64,000 nt of DNA from Phycisphaerales bacterium (lineage in GTDB: Bacteria; Planctomycetota; Phycisphaerae; Phycisphaerales; SM1A02): the NCBI GenBank assembly GCA_022446795.1, contig JAKVBX010000002.1:179513-243512 (forward strand). Reading direction: 5' to 3'. The position numbers and the translations under genes were made by a program. This document shows, piece by piece, positions 35,234-44,482 of this stretch (its first letter is position 1; the number at the start of each line of letters is the position of its first letter). Under the pieces are notes generated by a model. It saw nothing but the letters and a program-made list of their open reading frames with translations. It ran no database searches and had not been told where the DNA came from.

Positions 35234-36583
35234 TCAGGCCTTGATGATGCGGGCCTTGGGATCCTTCACATCAACCATGGCATTCCGGGTATCGACCACG
35301 AGTCGGGCATGCTCACCGATCAACGCGTAGTCCACCGCCGCATGATCCGTGACGATCAACACGCAGTCGACGGCCTCCAGGGCCTCGGCATCGAGGTCAA
35401 CCGAGGCCAGGTCCAGGTCATGCTTTTTCATCTCCGGAAAGACCGGGCAATGCGGGTCGTGATACGCCACGTTGGCTCCCTGGTCCTGGAGCATCTCGAT
35501 GATGGGTGCCGCCGGTGTCTCGCGAATGTCATCGATGTCCGGCTTGTAGGCGATTCCACAGACGAGCACTGACGCGCCGTTCATGGCAATGCCATCTTCG
35601 TTGAGGGCATCGGAAACACGATCGACGACCAGTTGCGGCATGGCCGAGTTGATCTCGCCAGCCAACTCGATGAACCGCGTCGGGTGCCCCGCTTCCTTCG
35701 CCCGCCAGGCGAGATAGAAGGGGTCGATTGGAATGCAGTGGCCGCCGAGACCTGGACCGGGATAGAAGGCCTGAAAACCGAACGGCTTGGTTGCCGCAGC
35801 AGCAACGACCTCCCAGACATCAATGCCAAGACGGTCGAAGACGACCTTGAGTTCATTGACCAGCGCGATGTTCACCGCGCGGTAGACGTTTTCCAGGATC
35901 TTGGCGGCCTCGGCCACCTCAGCTGACGACACCTGGTGGACCTGGTCGATGGCATTGGAATAGAAGACCACGGCCAAGTCCGTGCTGGTGTCATCGACAC
36001 CACCGACCAACTTGGGGATCTGGGCCGTGCTGACACCCGCTCGCCCGGGATCCTCGCGCTCGGGGCTGAAGGCCAGGAAGAAGTCCCGCCCACAGGTCAG
36101 TCCACTCTTCTCGAGAATCGGAAGCATGTGCTCCCGTGTGGTCCCCGGGTAGGTCGTCGACTCCAGCACGACCAGTTGGCCCGGCCGAAGTTGCCCGGCG
36201 ACCATCTCGGTGCTGTTGAGCACGTACGACAGATCCGGGTCGCGATTCGGTCCCAGCGGCGTCGGAACGCACAACACCACGACATCTGCATCCGCAATGC
36301 GATCCGGATCACTCGTGGCGGCAAAGCGCTCTCCATCCGTCAGGGAGCGGAAGAACTCCTCACCGAAGTGACCCAGGTAGGACTCGCCTCTCTGCATCAT
36401 CTCGATCTTGCGATCATCCACGTCGAATCCGATGACCCGGTACCCGTTCATGTGCAGGGCCCGAGCCAGGGGGAAGCCGACGTACCCCATGCCGATCACG
36501 GCCACGGTCGCGACCGATTTTTCAATTCGATCCGCGAGGACCGCTGCCGGGGAACCGGGTTCAATGTGAGTGGAGAGGCTCAT
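35234..36583 (-). CDS. UDP-N-acetyl-hexosamine 6-dehydrogenase (WbpA/WecC-type)
   Basis: 449 residues, cytoplasmic. The NAD site is IGMGYVGFPLA (about 30-40). The catalytic Cys is in GPGLGGHCIPIDPFYLAW, and the C-terminal UDP-binding domain has GIAYKPDIDDIRETPA. These features and the PFGFQAFYPGPG context resemble enzymes that oxidise UDP-GlcNAc or UDP-ManNAc to the uronic acid rather than UDP-glucose dehydrogenases; the exact substrate is inferred. First gene of the glycan locus on this side, with its own leaderless-type promoter. Confidence 0.88.
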   Translation of the reverse strand: MSLSTHIEPGSPAAVLADRIEKSVATVAVIGMGYVGFPLARALHMNGYRVIGFDVDDRKIEMMQRGESYLGHFGEEFFRSLTDGERFAATSDPDRIADADVVVLCVPTPLGPNRDPDLSYVLNSTEMVAGQLRPGQLVVLESTTYPGTTREHMLPILEKSGLTCGRDFFLAFSPEREDPGRAGVSTAQIPKLVGGVDDTSTDLAVVFYSNAIDQVHQVSSAEVAEAAKILENVYRAVNIALVNELKVVFDRLGIDVWEVVAAAATKPFGFQAFYPGPGLGGHCIPIDPFYLAWRAKEAGHPTRFIELAGEINSAMPQLVVDRVSDALNEDGIAMNGASVLVCGIAYKPDIDDIRETPAAPIIEMLQDQGANVAYHDPHCPVFPEMKKHDLDLASVDLDAEALEAVDCVLIVTDHAAVDYALIGEHARLVVDTRNAMVDVKDPKARIIKA

Positions 36584-36589
36584 GCGTCG

Positions 36590-36595
36590 ATTGTA
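36590..36595 (-). promoter_or_regulatory. -10 box TACAAT, leaderless promoter
   Basis: Minus-strand TACAAT, 6-nt spacer CGACGC, ATG at 36583. Confidence 0.65.
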
Positions 36596-36624
36596 GCCGA
36601 GGGGTGCTGGCGCCAGTATGTGAA

Positions 36625-38601
36625 CTACAGGTGAGAGGCATCCGGAGCGCTTGTCGCGTCGTCCTCGACCACGGGACGGAAGGGCAAGGCCCCCCGGGCT
36701 TCCTGGTCGGCGCGTTCCTGCCAGACCAGGTCAACGAGTTCCTTCTCCGGCTTGAACCCCTCGACCACGGTCTGCAGCAGAGCGCGAATACGTTCTGGAT
36801 CAGGTGCCCGACAGGCCTGCACGAGTGATTGGAGATGGGCTTCCAGGGTTTCCCAGGGCAGTTCCGCCTCGGCGGCCCGCATGATCATCGGGTGATCCGT
36901 GCCGGACACGTTGTCACCGATGAGGAGTTCCTCGTAGAGCTTCTCGCCGGGTCGAAGGCCCGAGTACTGGACCTCGATATCGCCGTGCGGATCATCCGAG
37001 GTCCGTTCGCTCAAGCCGGCCAGCCGGATCATCAGTCGAGCCAGGTCGGCGATCTTCACGGCCTCGCCCATGTCCAGGACGAAGACGTCACCGCCCTCAC
37101 CCATGGAGCCAGCCTGCAGGACCAGTTCAGCCGCTTCCGGAATGGTCATGAAGTACCTGATCACCTCCGGGTGCGTCACCGTGATGGGACCACCGGAAGC
37201 GATCTGCTGCTTGAAGCGCGGGACCACGGAGCCGGACGAGTCCAGGACGTTGCCGAACCGGACCATGCAGAATCTCGTGTCGGTCTGACGTCGTTGCAGT
37301 GCCTGGAGGACCAGTTCCGCCAGTCGCTTGGAGGCGCCCATCACGTTCGTCGGTCGCACCGCCTTGTCCGTCGAGACCAGTACGAATGACTCGACACCTG
37401 CCGCAATCGACGCCTCGGCAAAGGTCCAGGTCGCCAACGAGTTGTTGCCAACTCCCGCCGAGATGTTGTATTCCACCAGCGGAACATGCTTGTAGGCCGC
37501 CGCGTGATAGACCGTTTGGACACCGAATGTCCGCAGGACGTCTTCGCCTCGCACACGATCCCGTACCGAGCCCAGCACCGGTGTCAACGTGACGTCCAGG
37601 CCCTCGGACGCCTTGATCTCGGAGAGCTCACGCTCGATCTCGTACAGCGCGTACTCGGATCGTTCCAGAAGGACCAGGCGACGCGGTCCAAGCCGCAGGA
37701 TCTGTCGGCACAGTTCCGAGCCGATGGATCCTCCCGCCCCGCTCACGAGTACGACCCGGTCCCGGATGCACTGTTGCAGCAGTTCCTGCTGAGGTTCGAC
37801 GATGTCCCGTCCCAGGAGATCCTCGATCGCGATGGGACGCACCTCGTCCAGGCTCGCAGTGCCATCCAGCAATTCAGCAAGGCTGGGCACCGTTCGCACC
37901 GTCACGGGAAGCGACTTCAGTCGATCGATGATGCGCCGCCGCTCCACCCGATCGATGGAGGGCATCGCCAGGAAGATGTCTCGACACCGGTTCCTGAGCA
38001 CGACATCGCGAATCACGGCCGGATCACGAACGGGCACGCCGTTGATCACGGTCTTCCAGGCGGCTCGATCATCATCGACGAAGGCCACGACCCGGAACCG
38101 CTCGCTCCCGGCCATTGACGCCTGCAGTTGCACACCAGCTTCCCCGGCACCATAGATCACGACTGGGCGCATGCCGTCCCGCAGACCGACCCGGAGCCAG
38201 CCCCGGGCCAGCATACGAACGCCACCGATGCCGACGATCGCCAGCAACCAGTAGATCACCGCGGCAGAGCGGGAGAACTCCGACGCCTGCTGGGCCAGGA
38301 TGACCATGACCGGCATGCACAAGGCCGAGAAGGTGACGCCGTAGACGAGCGAGAGGCCGAACTGCGGCCCCAGGTGACGAACCACCGTGCGATACAGCCG
38401 GGCGAGCCGGAAGATCGGGATGGTCACCGCCGGCATGGCGATCAGCAGCCACCAGCGGGAGGCCAGCATCTCGGGCCAGGGATCCGCCAGCCTGAGGGCA
38501 AAGGCCGCCCAGACGGCCACCGCGATGATGAGGGCATCCACCAGCATGGTGATGAACTGCTTCACCGGTCGGGGCATTCGAGTCAGGCGGTCCTGGAACA
38601 T
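36625..38601 (-). CDS. pglF: Membrane-bound UDP-sugar 4,6-dehydratase (PglF/WbpM/CapD family)
   Basis: 658 residues. Four membrane helices (about 15-150), a Rossmann-like CoA-binding-type domain (about 162-265), then an extended SDR domain with NAD site SGAGGSIGSEL (about 284-294). The active-site segment reads STDKAVRPTNVMGASKR, with Met where ordinary SDR enzymes have Tyr; this is the family hallmark. The family converts UDP-GlcNAc to the 4-keto-6-deoxy sugar, the first step to bacillosamine or related sugars. Divergent from a PglE-like aminotransferase; PglD- and PglC-like genes follow, which favours the bacillosamine route. Confidence 0.87.
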   Translation of the reverse strand: MFQDRLTRMPRPVKQFITMLVDALIIAVAVWAAFALRLADPWPEMLASRWWLLIAMPAVTIPIFRLARLYRTVVRHLGPQFGLSLVYGVTFSALCMPVMVILAQQASEFSRSAAVIYWLLAIVGIGGVRMLARGWLRVGLRDGMRPVVIYGAGEAGVQLQASMAGSERFRVVAFVDDDRAAWKTVINGVPVRDPAVIRDVVLRNRCRDIFLAMPSIDRVERRRIIDRLKSLPVTVRTVPSLAELLDGTASLDEVRPIAIEDLLGRDIVEPQQELLQQCIRDRVVLVSGAGGSIGSELCRQILRLGPRRLVLLERSEYALYEIERELSEIKASEGLDVTLTPVLGSVRDRVRGEDVLRTFGVQTVYHAAAYKHVPLVEYNISAGVGNNSLATWTFAEASIAAGVESFVLVSTDKAVRPTNVMGASKRLAELVLQALQRRQTDTRFCMVRFGNVLDSSGSVVPRFKQQIASGGPITVTHPEVIRYFMTIPEAAELVLQAGSMGEGGDVFVLDMGEAVKIADLARLMIRLAGLSERTSDDPHGDIEVQYSGLRPGEKLYEELLIGDNVSGTDHPMIMRAAEAELPWETLEAHLQSLVQACRAPDPERIRALLQTVVEGFKPEKELVDLVWQERADQEARGALPFRPVVEDDATSAPDASHL

Positions 38602-38607
38602 GCCCGC

Positions 38608-38613
38608 ATTGTA
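38608..38613 (-). promoter_or_regulatory. -10 box TACAAT, leaderless promoter (pglF side)
   Basis: Minus-strand TACAAT, 6-nt spacer, ATG at 38601. Only 20 bp separate it from the plus-strand box for the divergent gene. Confidence 0.65.
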
Positions 38614-38633
38614 TCGGCGGGTGCCGGGATCCC

Positions 38634-38639
38634 TATACT
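38634..38639 (+). promoter_or_regulatory. -10 box TATACT, leaderless promoter (pglE side)
   Basis: TATACT, spacer CCGATC, ATG at 38646. The 44-bp divergent gap 38602-38645 therefore contains both boxes, and each promoter's -35 region would lie inside the other gene or box. Confidence 0.65.
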
Positions 38640-38645
38640 CCGATC

Positions 38646-39815
38646 ATGCAAATGCCCCCGTGGCCACTGTATGAGCCTGACGAAATTGAAGCCGCTGCCG
38701 AGGTCTTGAAATCCGGTCGGGTGAACGCCTGGACGGGTGATGACTGCAGCCGGTTCGAGGCGGCCTTTGCCCAGCGAATCGGTGTCGATCACGCCCTGTC
38801 GATGGCCAATGGTTCCCTGGCCCTCGAGGCCGCCCTGGCCGGACTTGGGATCGGCCCCGGAGATGATGTCCTGGTCACACCTCGGTCCTTCGTCGCCTCG
38901 GCCACCTGCGCCGTGTTGAGAGGAGCACGCCCGGTCTTCGCCGACATTGATCCGGATTCACAGAACGTCACGGCGGCGACGCTGGAAGCCGCACGAACAC
39001 CCGCTACTCGCGCCGCGGTCGTTGTTCACCTGGCCGGGTGGCCATGCGACATGCCCGCCATCATGACGTGGGCTCGCGAACACGACATCAAGGTGATCGA
39101 GGACTGTGCCCAGGCGCATGGGGCCTCCATTGCCGGACACAGTGTCGGCGCCCATGGTGACGTCGCCGCCTTCTCGTTCTGCCAGGACAAGATCATGTCC
39201 ACCGGTGGTGATGGCGGCATGCTCGTGACCAGTGATCCGGCGCTATGGCGACGGGCCTGGTCGACACGCGAGCACGGCAAGTCATATGACGCCGTCAAGC
39301 GGCAGGATCACCCACCGGGCTTTCGCTGGTTCGTCGAGTCCTTCGGCAGCAACTGGCGGCTGACCGGACCCCAGGCCGCCATCGGCCTGCGGCAACTGGC
39401 CAAGCTCGACGACTGGAACGGGAAGCGAACGAGGAATGCGACGATCCTCCAAGACCGGCTGTCAGCGGTCGACGGAATCCGTTGTCCGTGGCCCGGTGAT
39501 GACATCACGCACGCCTGGTACCGCTACTACTGCTTCATCGAAGGCGACGACCAGGCCAGGAGCACGCGGCGGGACCGGATCATGCAGGAGATCAATGCCG
39601 CCGGATGGCCGTGCCAGGTTGGTGGTTGTCCCGAGATCTACCTGGAACGATCCTTCGTCGAGGCTGGATTTACCCCCACGGCACCACTTCCCGTGGCTCG
39701 ACAACTGGCCGAGACGAGCCTGGCCTTCCTCGTGCATCACACGATCGATGCCGACACGATGAACCGCTATGCCGATGCCGTGGCCGAGACCATCTCAGCC
39801 AGCGTCACCGCCTGA
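38646..39815 (+). CDS. pglE: DegT/DnrJ/EryC1/StrS aminotransferase, PglE-like
   Basis: 389 residues, PLP enzyme. Landmarks: NGSLALEAALAGLGIGPGDDVLVTPRSF, DCAQAHGA (the Asp contacting the PLP ring), and FSFCQDKIMSTGGDGGML with the Schiff-base Lys. The sequence type, with KIMSTGGDGG, is that of sugar 4-aminotransferases. Next to the PglF-like dehydratase and a PglD-like acetyltransferase it would make UDP-4-amino-4,6-dideoxy-GlcNAc. It meets the convergent pglD-like gene with no spare base between stop codons. Substrate is inferred from neighbours. Confidence 0.82.
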   Translation: MQMPPWPLYEPDEIEAAAEVLKSGRVNAWTGDDCSRFEAAFAQRIGVDHALSMANGSLALEAALAGLGIGPGDDVLVTPRSFVASATCAVLRGARPVFADIDPDSQNVTAATLEAARTPATRAAVVVHLAGWPCDMPAIMTWAREHDIKVIEDCAQAHGASIAGHSVGAHGDVAAFSFCQDKIMSTGGDGGMLVTSDPALWRRAWSTREHGKSYDAVKRQDHPPGFRWFVESFGSNWRLTGPQAAIGLRQLAKLDDWNGKRTRNATILQDRLSAVDGIRCPWPGDDITHAWYRYYCFIEGDDQARSTRRDRIMQEINAAGWPCQVGGCPEIYLERSFVEAGFTPTAPLPVARQLAETSLAFLVHHTIDADTMNRYADAVAETISASVTA

Positions 39816-40445
39816 TCAACCGCGAGGTCGCGCCGGCACGCCCACGGCGACGCAGTCGTCCACCAGGTCCGAGATCACTGCCGCACCCGCACCCACCATG
39901 ACATCGTGGCCGATCGTCAGTCCGTGGCGGACGGAGGAGCCGATCCCGATCCAGGTTCGGTCCCCGATGGCCACGTCCCCGCCGATATGCGCGCCCGGAG
40001 CAATGTGCACACAGGTCCCGAGTCGACAGTCGTGATCCACGCTGGCCGCGGTATTGATGATGCACCCGGGGCCCGTCATGACGCCGATGTTGACCACCGC
40101 ACGTGGCATCACGACAGTGCCTGCCCCGAGGGTCGCTCGCGAACTGACCGTCGCCGAAGGCGCTACGAGCGTCGCCGAGGCCAGGTCCGAGGCCTGAAGG
40201 TGTTCAATCCAACGAGCCCGAAGTTCGTTGTCGCCGAATCCCACGACTCCATGCGTGAAGTCGGCGACATGGTCACTGAGGTCACCGCACTTGCCAACCG
40301 TCTCCCAGGGCCGCTCGTCATCCACCGGGTATGGCGCGTCGTCGAGGAACGCGATCCTCGACCAGTGCCCGCAGGCATCGGCCATGTCGGCAATGACCCG
40401 TCCATTTCCCCCGGCACCGATGATGAGAAGTGAGTCTGTGCTCAT
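39816..40445 (-). CDS. pglD: PglD/NeuD-type sugar O/N-acyltransferase
   Basis: 209 residues. An N-terminal Rossmann-like sugar-binding part (LLIIGAGGNGRVIADMA, 6-22) leads to a left-handed beta-helix with hexapeptide repeats. The catalytic-type His is in SVDHDCRLG, followed by HIAPGAHIGGDVAIG and the C-terminal VGVPARPRG. In the Pgl pathway this enzyme acetylates the 4-amino group to give UDP-N,N'-diacetylbacillosamine. Its start overlaps the stop of the phosphoglycosyltransferase gene (ATGA). Confidence 0.85.
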   Translation of the reverse strand: MSTDSLLIIGAGGNGRVIADMADACGHWSRIAFLDDAPYPVDDERPWETVGKCGDLSDHVADFTHGVVGFGDNELRARWIEHLQASDLASATLVAPSATVSSRATLGAGTVVMPRAVVNIGVMTGPGCIINTAASVDHDCRLGTCVHIAPGAHIGGDVAIGDRTWIGIGSSVRHGLTIGHDVMVGAGAAVISDLVDDCVAVGVPARPRG

Positions 40446-41032
40446 TCGTTCCCCGTGAATCTGCTCATGGTGGCATGACCGGCCTGGTTGACGTCACTGG
40501 TCTTGAAGACCTGCCCCACGGTGAGCACGAGGATCTTCAGGTCCAGCAGCAGTGATTGATTGTCCACGTACCACACGTCCAAGTCGAACTTCTCCGGCCA
40601 GCTCAGTGCATTCCGACCCTTGACCTGGGCCCAGCCGGTGATCCCCGGGCGAACCTCGTGACGTCGAGCCTGGTGCTCGTCATAGAGCGGAAGATACTCC
40701 GGCAGCAGTGGACGCGGGCCCACCAGGCTCATCTCACCACGGATGACATTGATCAGTTCCGGCAGTTCATCCAGGCTGCTTCCTCGAAGGAATCGACCGA
40801 GCCGACCCAGCCGCTGGGCATCCGGCAACGGGGCCCCGGAAGCATCAGTCCCCGTACCCATGGTGCGGAACTTCAGTACTCGGAACAGCTTCCCATCGCG
40901 ACCAGGTCGTGACTGCCGAAAGAGAACGGGCCGCCCCATGACCAGGAGGATCATGATGGCCACCATCAGCATCACCGGTGCCAGGAGCACCAGGAGAACC
41001 AGGCTGACCACCACGTCGAAGAGCCGCTTCAT
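40442..41032 (-). CDS. pglC: Monotopic phosphoglycosyl transferase, PglC-like
   Basis: 196 residues, close to the minimal PglC size. A hydrophobic re-entrant segment (about 8-32) is followed by FRQSRPGRDGKLFRVLKFRTM and the catalytic Asp-Glu dyad in SSLDELPELINVIRGEMSLVGPRP (the DE pair). The end, RPGITGWAQVKGRN, is typical. It should transfer a phospho-sugar, probably diacetylbacillosamine phosphate, from UDP to an undecaprenyl carrier at the inner membrane, starting glycan assembly. TACACT lies 9 nt before the ATG. Confidence 0.87.
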   Translation of the reverse strand: MKRLFDVVVSLVLLVLLAPVMLMVAIMILLVMGRPVLFRQSRPGRDGKLFRVLKFRTMGTGTDASGAPLPDAQRLGRLGRFLRGSSLDELPELINVIRGEMSLVGPRPLLPEYLPLYDEHQARRHEVRPGITGWAQVKGRNALSWPEKFDLDVWYVDNQSLLLDLKILVLTVGQVFKTSDVNQAGHATMSRFTGNE

Positions 41033-41041
41033 GGTGTCGTC

Positions 41042-41047
41042 AGTGTA
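41042..41047 (-). promoter_or_regulatory. -10 box TACACT before pglC-like gene
   Basis: Minus-strand TACACT ending 9 nt before the ATG at 41032, in the 43-nt gap after the glycosyltransferase gene. Expected leader about 2-3 nt. Confidence 0.5.
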
Positions 41048-41075
41048 TCCCTCGATGGTGAGCAGGCGTGAAATC

Positions 41076-42173
41076 TCAGAGCGACAGGGCCTTCATCATC
41101 ACGCGAGCGACCTCCCGGGCATCGAAGACCTCCTCGGCCCGGCGGCGGCTGGCCTGGGCCATCGCTGCCCTTCGGTTCGAGTCAGCAGCAAGCGAAATCA
41201 TGGCCTGCCCGAGATCAGCCGGGCTTCGGAGTGGAACCAGGAGGCCATTGACACCGTCCTCCACGGTCTCGCGACAGCCTCGGGCATCGGTCGTGATGAT
41301 CGCCCGCCCCGTAGCCATGGCTTCCAGGACGCTTCGTGGTGTTCCCTCGTGCCATGACGGAAGAACGTAGACGCTGCAGGCATCCAGGGCCTGGTGAACA
41401 TCGTCCAGGTGACCGATGTACTCGATCGCGCCGGCCCGCTCGGCTGCCGTGATCTCGGTCATGGGCACGCCACCACTGCCGGGATCTTCCATGCCACCGA
41501 GCCGAATTTCCGCATCAGGACATTCGGCCTTGACCATCGCCGCGGCCTCGAGGAACTCGCGGACCCCCTTGGCCTGGAGCAGTCGGGCCAGCATCAGGAA
41601 GGACGGCTTGTCCGGAAGCGGCCGCATCGGGAACAGATCGAGATCCACTCCCGAGCCTGCCGTCATCACGATCCGTGATGAATCCTCCACGACGCCGGCG
41701 TTGATCATGTCGTCCCGATCATCGGTGTTCTGGAAGAAGACGTGGTCATGGTGGCGACAGGCCCGCCGGAACATGCGGATGGCAACGGTGCGTCGCCAAC
41801 CGTGGTTCATGAAGACGGTACCCAATCCCGTGACCATCGCGGCGGACGGAACACCTTCGGCCTGGGCCGCCCAGCCGCCATAGATGTTGGGCTTGATCGT
41901 GTAGCACAGCAGTCGATCGGGCTTCAGTTCCCGGAGCATCCGGCGGATGCGCCTGACGAACAGGAGATCACGGGCGGGCTGGACACGGTTGCGTTCAAAG
42001 TTGATCGGGTACCACCGAACGCCCATCGACTCCATGGCCTCGGGAACCCGTGGATCTTCATCCGGCGCAGCGGCGATCACCTCATGTCCTGCCTCGACCA
42101 GGGCTCGGAGCAATGGGGCGCGGAAGAGAATCAGCGAGGGTGCAAAGCCACCAAAGAGAAGGACACGGCTCAT
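41076..42173 (-). CDS. GT4 family glycosyltransferase (a)
   Basis: 365 residues, GT-B fold. The start at 42173 overlaps the upstream stop (ATGA) and gives MSRVLLFGGFAPSLI. The N-terminal half contains LCYTIKPNIYGGWAAQAEG and VTGLGTVFMN, found in PglA/WcaA-like enzymes that use lipid-linked acceptors. The C-terminal half has HEGTPRSVLEAMATGRAIITTD, with the paired Glu of the retaining GT4 class. It directly precedes the PglC-like gene and probably adds the second sugar to the lipid-linked acceptor (inference). Confidence 0.87.
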   Translation of the reverse strand: MSRVLLFGGFAPSLILFRAPLLRALVEAGHEVIAAAPDEDPRVPEAMESMGVRWYPINFERNRVQPARDLLFVRRIRRMLRELKPDRLLCYTIKPNIYGGWAAQAEGVPSAAMVTGLGTVFMNHGWRRTVAIRMFRRACRHHDHVFFQNTDDRDDMINAGVVEDSSRIVMTAGSGVDLDLFPMRPLPDKPSFLMLARLLQAKGVREFLEAAAMVKAECPDAEIRLGGMEDPGSGGVPMTEITAAERAGAIEYIGHLDDVHQALDACSVYVLPSWHEGTPRSVLEAMATGRAIITTDARGCRETVEDGVNGLLVPLRSPADLGQAMISLAADSNRRAAMAQASRRRAEEVFDAREVARVMMKALSL

Positions 42174-43312
42174 GAGGCGTTTCCCCTGCCACTGGCCAGG
42201 TCGGACCACAACGCTTCGTATCTGCCGACGATCGTATCGATCGGGTACCGCTCGGCGATCCGCTTCCGATGCGCAGCGCCGATGGCCTGACGAGCCTCCC
42301 GCGGCTGTTGCAGGAGCGAGCTGATGGCAGCGGCCATTGCCTCGGAATCACCCGGCGGCACGACCCGGTCCGGTTCACCCAGGATCTCGGCCGCATCCCC
42401 GACATTCGTCGTGACGCATGGGATCTCACAGGCCATCGCTTCCGCCAGCACGTTCGGGAATCCCTCGCCCCAGGCGGAAGACACGGCCAGGCAATCCAGA
42501 CCGGAGACCACCGGCGGCAGGGGTCGTCGCTCGCCCAGCAGGTGAAGTCGATCACCCAGGCTCGATCGCAACGACTCCGCCGACCCGCCGGGCTCACAAC
42601 CGCGACCGATCAGTACCAGGTGAGTGTCCAGTCCCTGGCCGACTGTCTTCATCACGGCCGCGGCCAGCATCTCCTGGTCCTTCATCGGATGAAACCGTGC
42701 AGCACAACCCACGAGCAGCGTGTCCTCACCGACATCCAGTTCCTGGCGAAGCTGAGCCCGGCCCTCGGGAACGGGTCGAACCTCATCCAGGTCCACTCCG
42801 TTGGGAATCACCTCGTTACGTGGTGATCGATAGCCGATCGCCTCATGCTGAGCCATGCTGACCGCCGCGTTGGCGACGACCGCCTCCACGCGCGAGGATC
42901 GCCGGGCACCCGCCCGAATGACCCGACGGGTCAGCCACGGTTCATGGGCCAGGTCGTGCAGGGAATGTCGAATGTTCCACGCAATCGCGGGCCGCCCCGG
43001 CACGGCGCCTCGCGCCAGGAACGCCGCCAGATTGGAGTGGTACATCCAGGACTGGATGACATCTGGGCGGAAGTCACGCAGGTGTTTCCTGACACCGAGA
43101 AAGGTCCGGATGCTCACACGGCGACGAGCGGCACCCAGCGCGACGACCGGAATGTCAAGGGCACGCAGCTGCGGACCAATGGTGCCTTCACCGATCATGG
43201 CGATGACCGAGGGCTCGAACCGATCCCGGTCGATACGTTCCAGCAGCCGAAGCAGGGTGGTCTCCGCCCCACCGGTCTGGAGGTTGTTGATGACATGGGC
43301 CAGTCGAATCAT
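42170..43312 (-). CDS. GT4 family glycosyltransferase (b)
   Basis: 380 residues. The start MIRLAHVINNLQTGGAE matches the usual GT4 N-terminus; an ATG four codons upstream (43325) is also possible. The acceptor-side domain has RHSLHDLAHEP and the donor side VGCAARFHPMKDQEML and GEGFPNVLAEAMACEIPCVTTN. Likely retaining transferase adding a hexose to the growing glycan; donor unknown. Its closest neighbour in style is the gene just upstream, with which it shares the EAMACEIPC motif. Confidence 0.87.
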   Translation of the reverse strand: MIRLAHVINNLQTGGAETTLLRLLERIDRDRFEPSVIAMIGEGTIGPQLRALDIPVVALGAARRRVSIRTFLGVRKHLRDFRPDVIQSWMYHSNLAAFLARGAVPGRPAIAWNIRHSLHDLAHEPWLTRRVIRAGARRSSRVEAVVANAAVSMAQHEAIGYRSPRNEVIPNGVDLDEVRPVPEGRAQLRQELDVGEDTLLVGCAARFHPMKDQEMLAAAVMKTVGQGLDTHLVLIGRGCEPGGSAESLRSSLGDRLHLLGERRPLPPVVSGLDCLAVSSAWGEGFPNVLAEAMACEIPCVTTNVGDAAEILGEPDRVVPPGDSEAMAAAISSLLQQPREARQAIGAAHRKRIAERYPIDTIVGRYEALWSDLASGRGNAS

Positions 43313-43334
43313 CGGGCGCAGCATACCCGCGTCA

Positions 43335-44480
43335 TCACTTCGACCCGGACCGGGAGGCGACCAGGGCCCGATCCAGGACCGACTCCGTCGCCTGTACCAG
43401 TTGCCTGATACCGAACGTCTCCACGATTCGAGCCCGGGCCGCTGGCCCACGATCCGTGGTCTCGAGCATCCCGTGGATCACCCGGGCCAGCGCCTCGGGA
43501 TCTCGTGGAGGTGACACCATGCCCGTATTCCCCACGATCGAGGCGGCCTCCCCGACGGTCGTCACGGCACACGGGATCTCGCAGGCCATGGCCTCGGCCA
43601 CGGCGTTGGGGAATCCCTCTCCATCGCATGATGACATGACCAGCAGGTCGATGGCCGAGTAGAAGGCCGGCATGTTTGATTCGTTGGCAATCCAGTGCAC
43701 ATGACCGTCCATCCCCAGCGACGTGACGAGTTGCCGCAACTCCTGCCGACGATCCACGGGACCATCGCCAAGGCACGCGAGATGAAGTCCGGGGTGTGAC
43801 TCCAGGAGGATGGCCATGGCCTGAAGCAACGTGTCGTGGTCCTTCATGGGACTCAGTCGACCGACATGACCGAGCAGGACCACATCCGATGGAAGACCCA
43901 ACGATTCCCGGATCTGCTGACCGGATTCTGGATCTGGCGAAAAGAAATCGGTATCGATCCCGTTGGGGATGACTTCCTCGAGGCTTGACCGGATACCTAT
44001 TCGGTGAGCCTCGGCCAGCCCGGCCTCGGAGTTGGCAATGAGCCCATCAAGCCGTCCATGTGCCGCCAGACGCTTGAGTGGGAGACGACGCTTCCAGCTC
44101 ATGGACTCGGCGGAGTTCCGAATGCCCGCGACAACAGCGGGTCGCTTGGCCATGCCGGCAACCGCACGCGCGGCGAGCCAATCCGGCCACTCCAGACCGG
44201 CGTAGATCACGTCCGCCTGGAATCGCTCCAGTTCCCGGCGCACCGGCCGCCATCCGCGAAGCAGTTGGATCAGGCGAAGCGGGCCAGGCCAGGGCGATCC
44301 AAGCACGACCTGCCGTTCCACGCCCTCGAGCAGACGTTCATAGGCGGGGTTGTCGTCACCACTCTCCATCGTCAGGAACAGCACATCGTGACCGGCTCGC
44401 TTCAACTCCCGACCGAGCAATGAGAACTGCCACTGGGCTCCCCCGGTCGTCAACGATCCCATGAACAAGACGATACGCAT
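43335..44480 (-). CDS. GT4 family glycosyltransferase (c)
   Basis: 381 residues from the ATG at 44480, three bases after the AsnB-like stop; this start gives MRIVLFMGSLTTGGAQWQ, the nucleotide-side glycine loop. The donor domain has GHVGRLSPMKDHDTLLQAM and GEGFPNAVAEAMACEIPCAVTT. GEGFPN and EAMACEIPC are shared with the next gene, which suggests an old duplication. Donor and acceptor unknown. Confidence 0.87.
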   Translation of the reverse strand: MRIVLFMGSLTTGGAQWQFSLLGRELKRAGHDVLFLTMESGDDNPAYERLLEGVERQVVLGSPWPGPLRLIQLLRGWRPVRRELERFQADVIYAGLEWPDWLAARAVAGMAKRPAVVAGIRNSAESMSWKRRLPLKRLAAHGRLDGLIANSEAGLAEAHRIGIRSSLEEVIPNGIDTDFFSPDPESGQQIRESLGLPSDVVLLGHVGRLSPMKDHDTLLQAMAILLESHPGLHLACLGDGPVDRRQELRQLVTSLGMDGHVHWIANESNMPAFYSAIDLLVMSSCDGEGFPNAVAEAMACEIPCAVTTVGEAASIVGNTGMVSPPRDPEALARVIHGMLETTDRGPAARARIVETFGIRQLVQATESVLDRALVASRSGSK

Positions 44481-44482
44481 GG

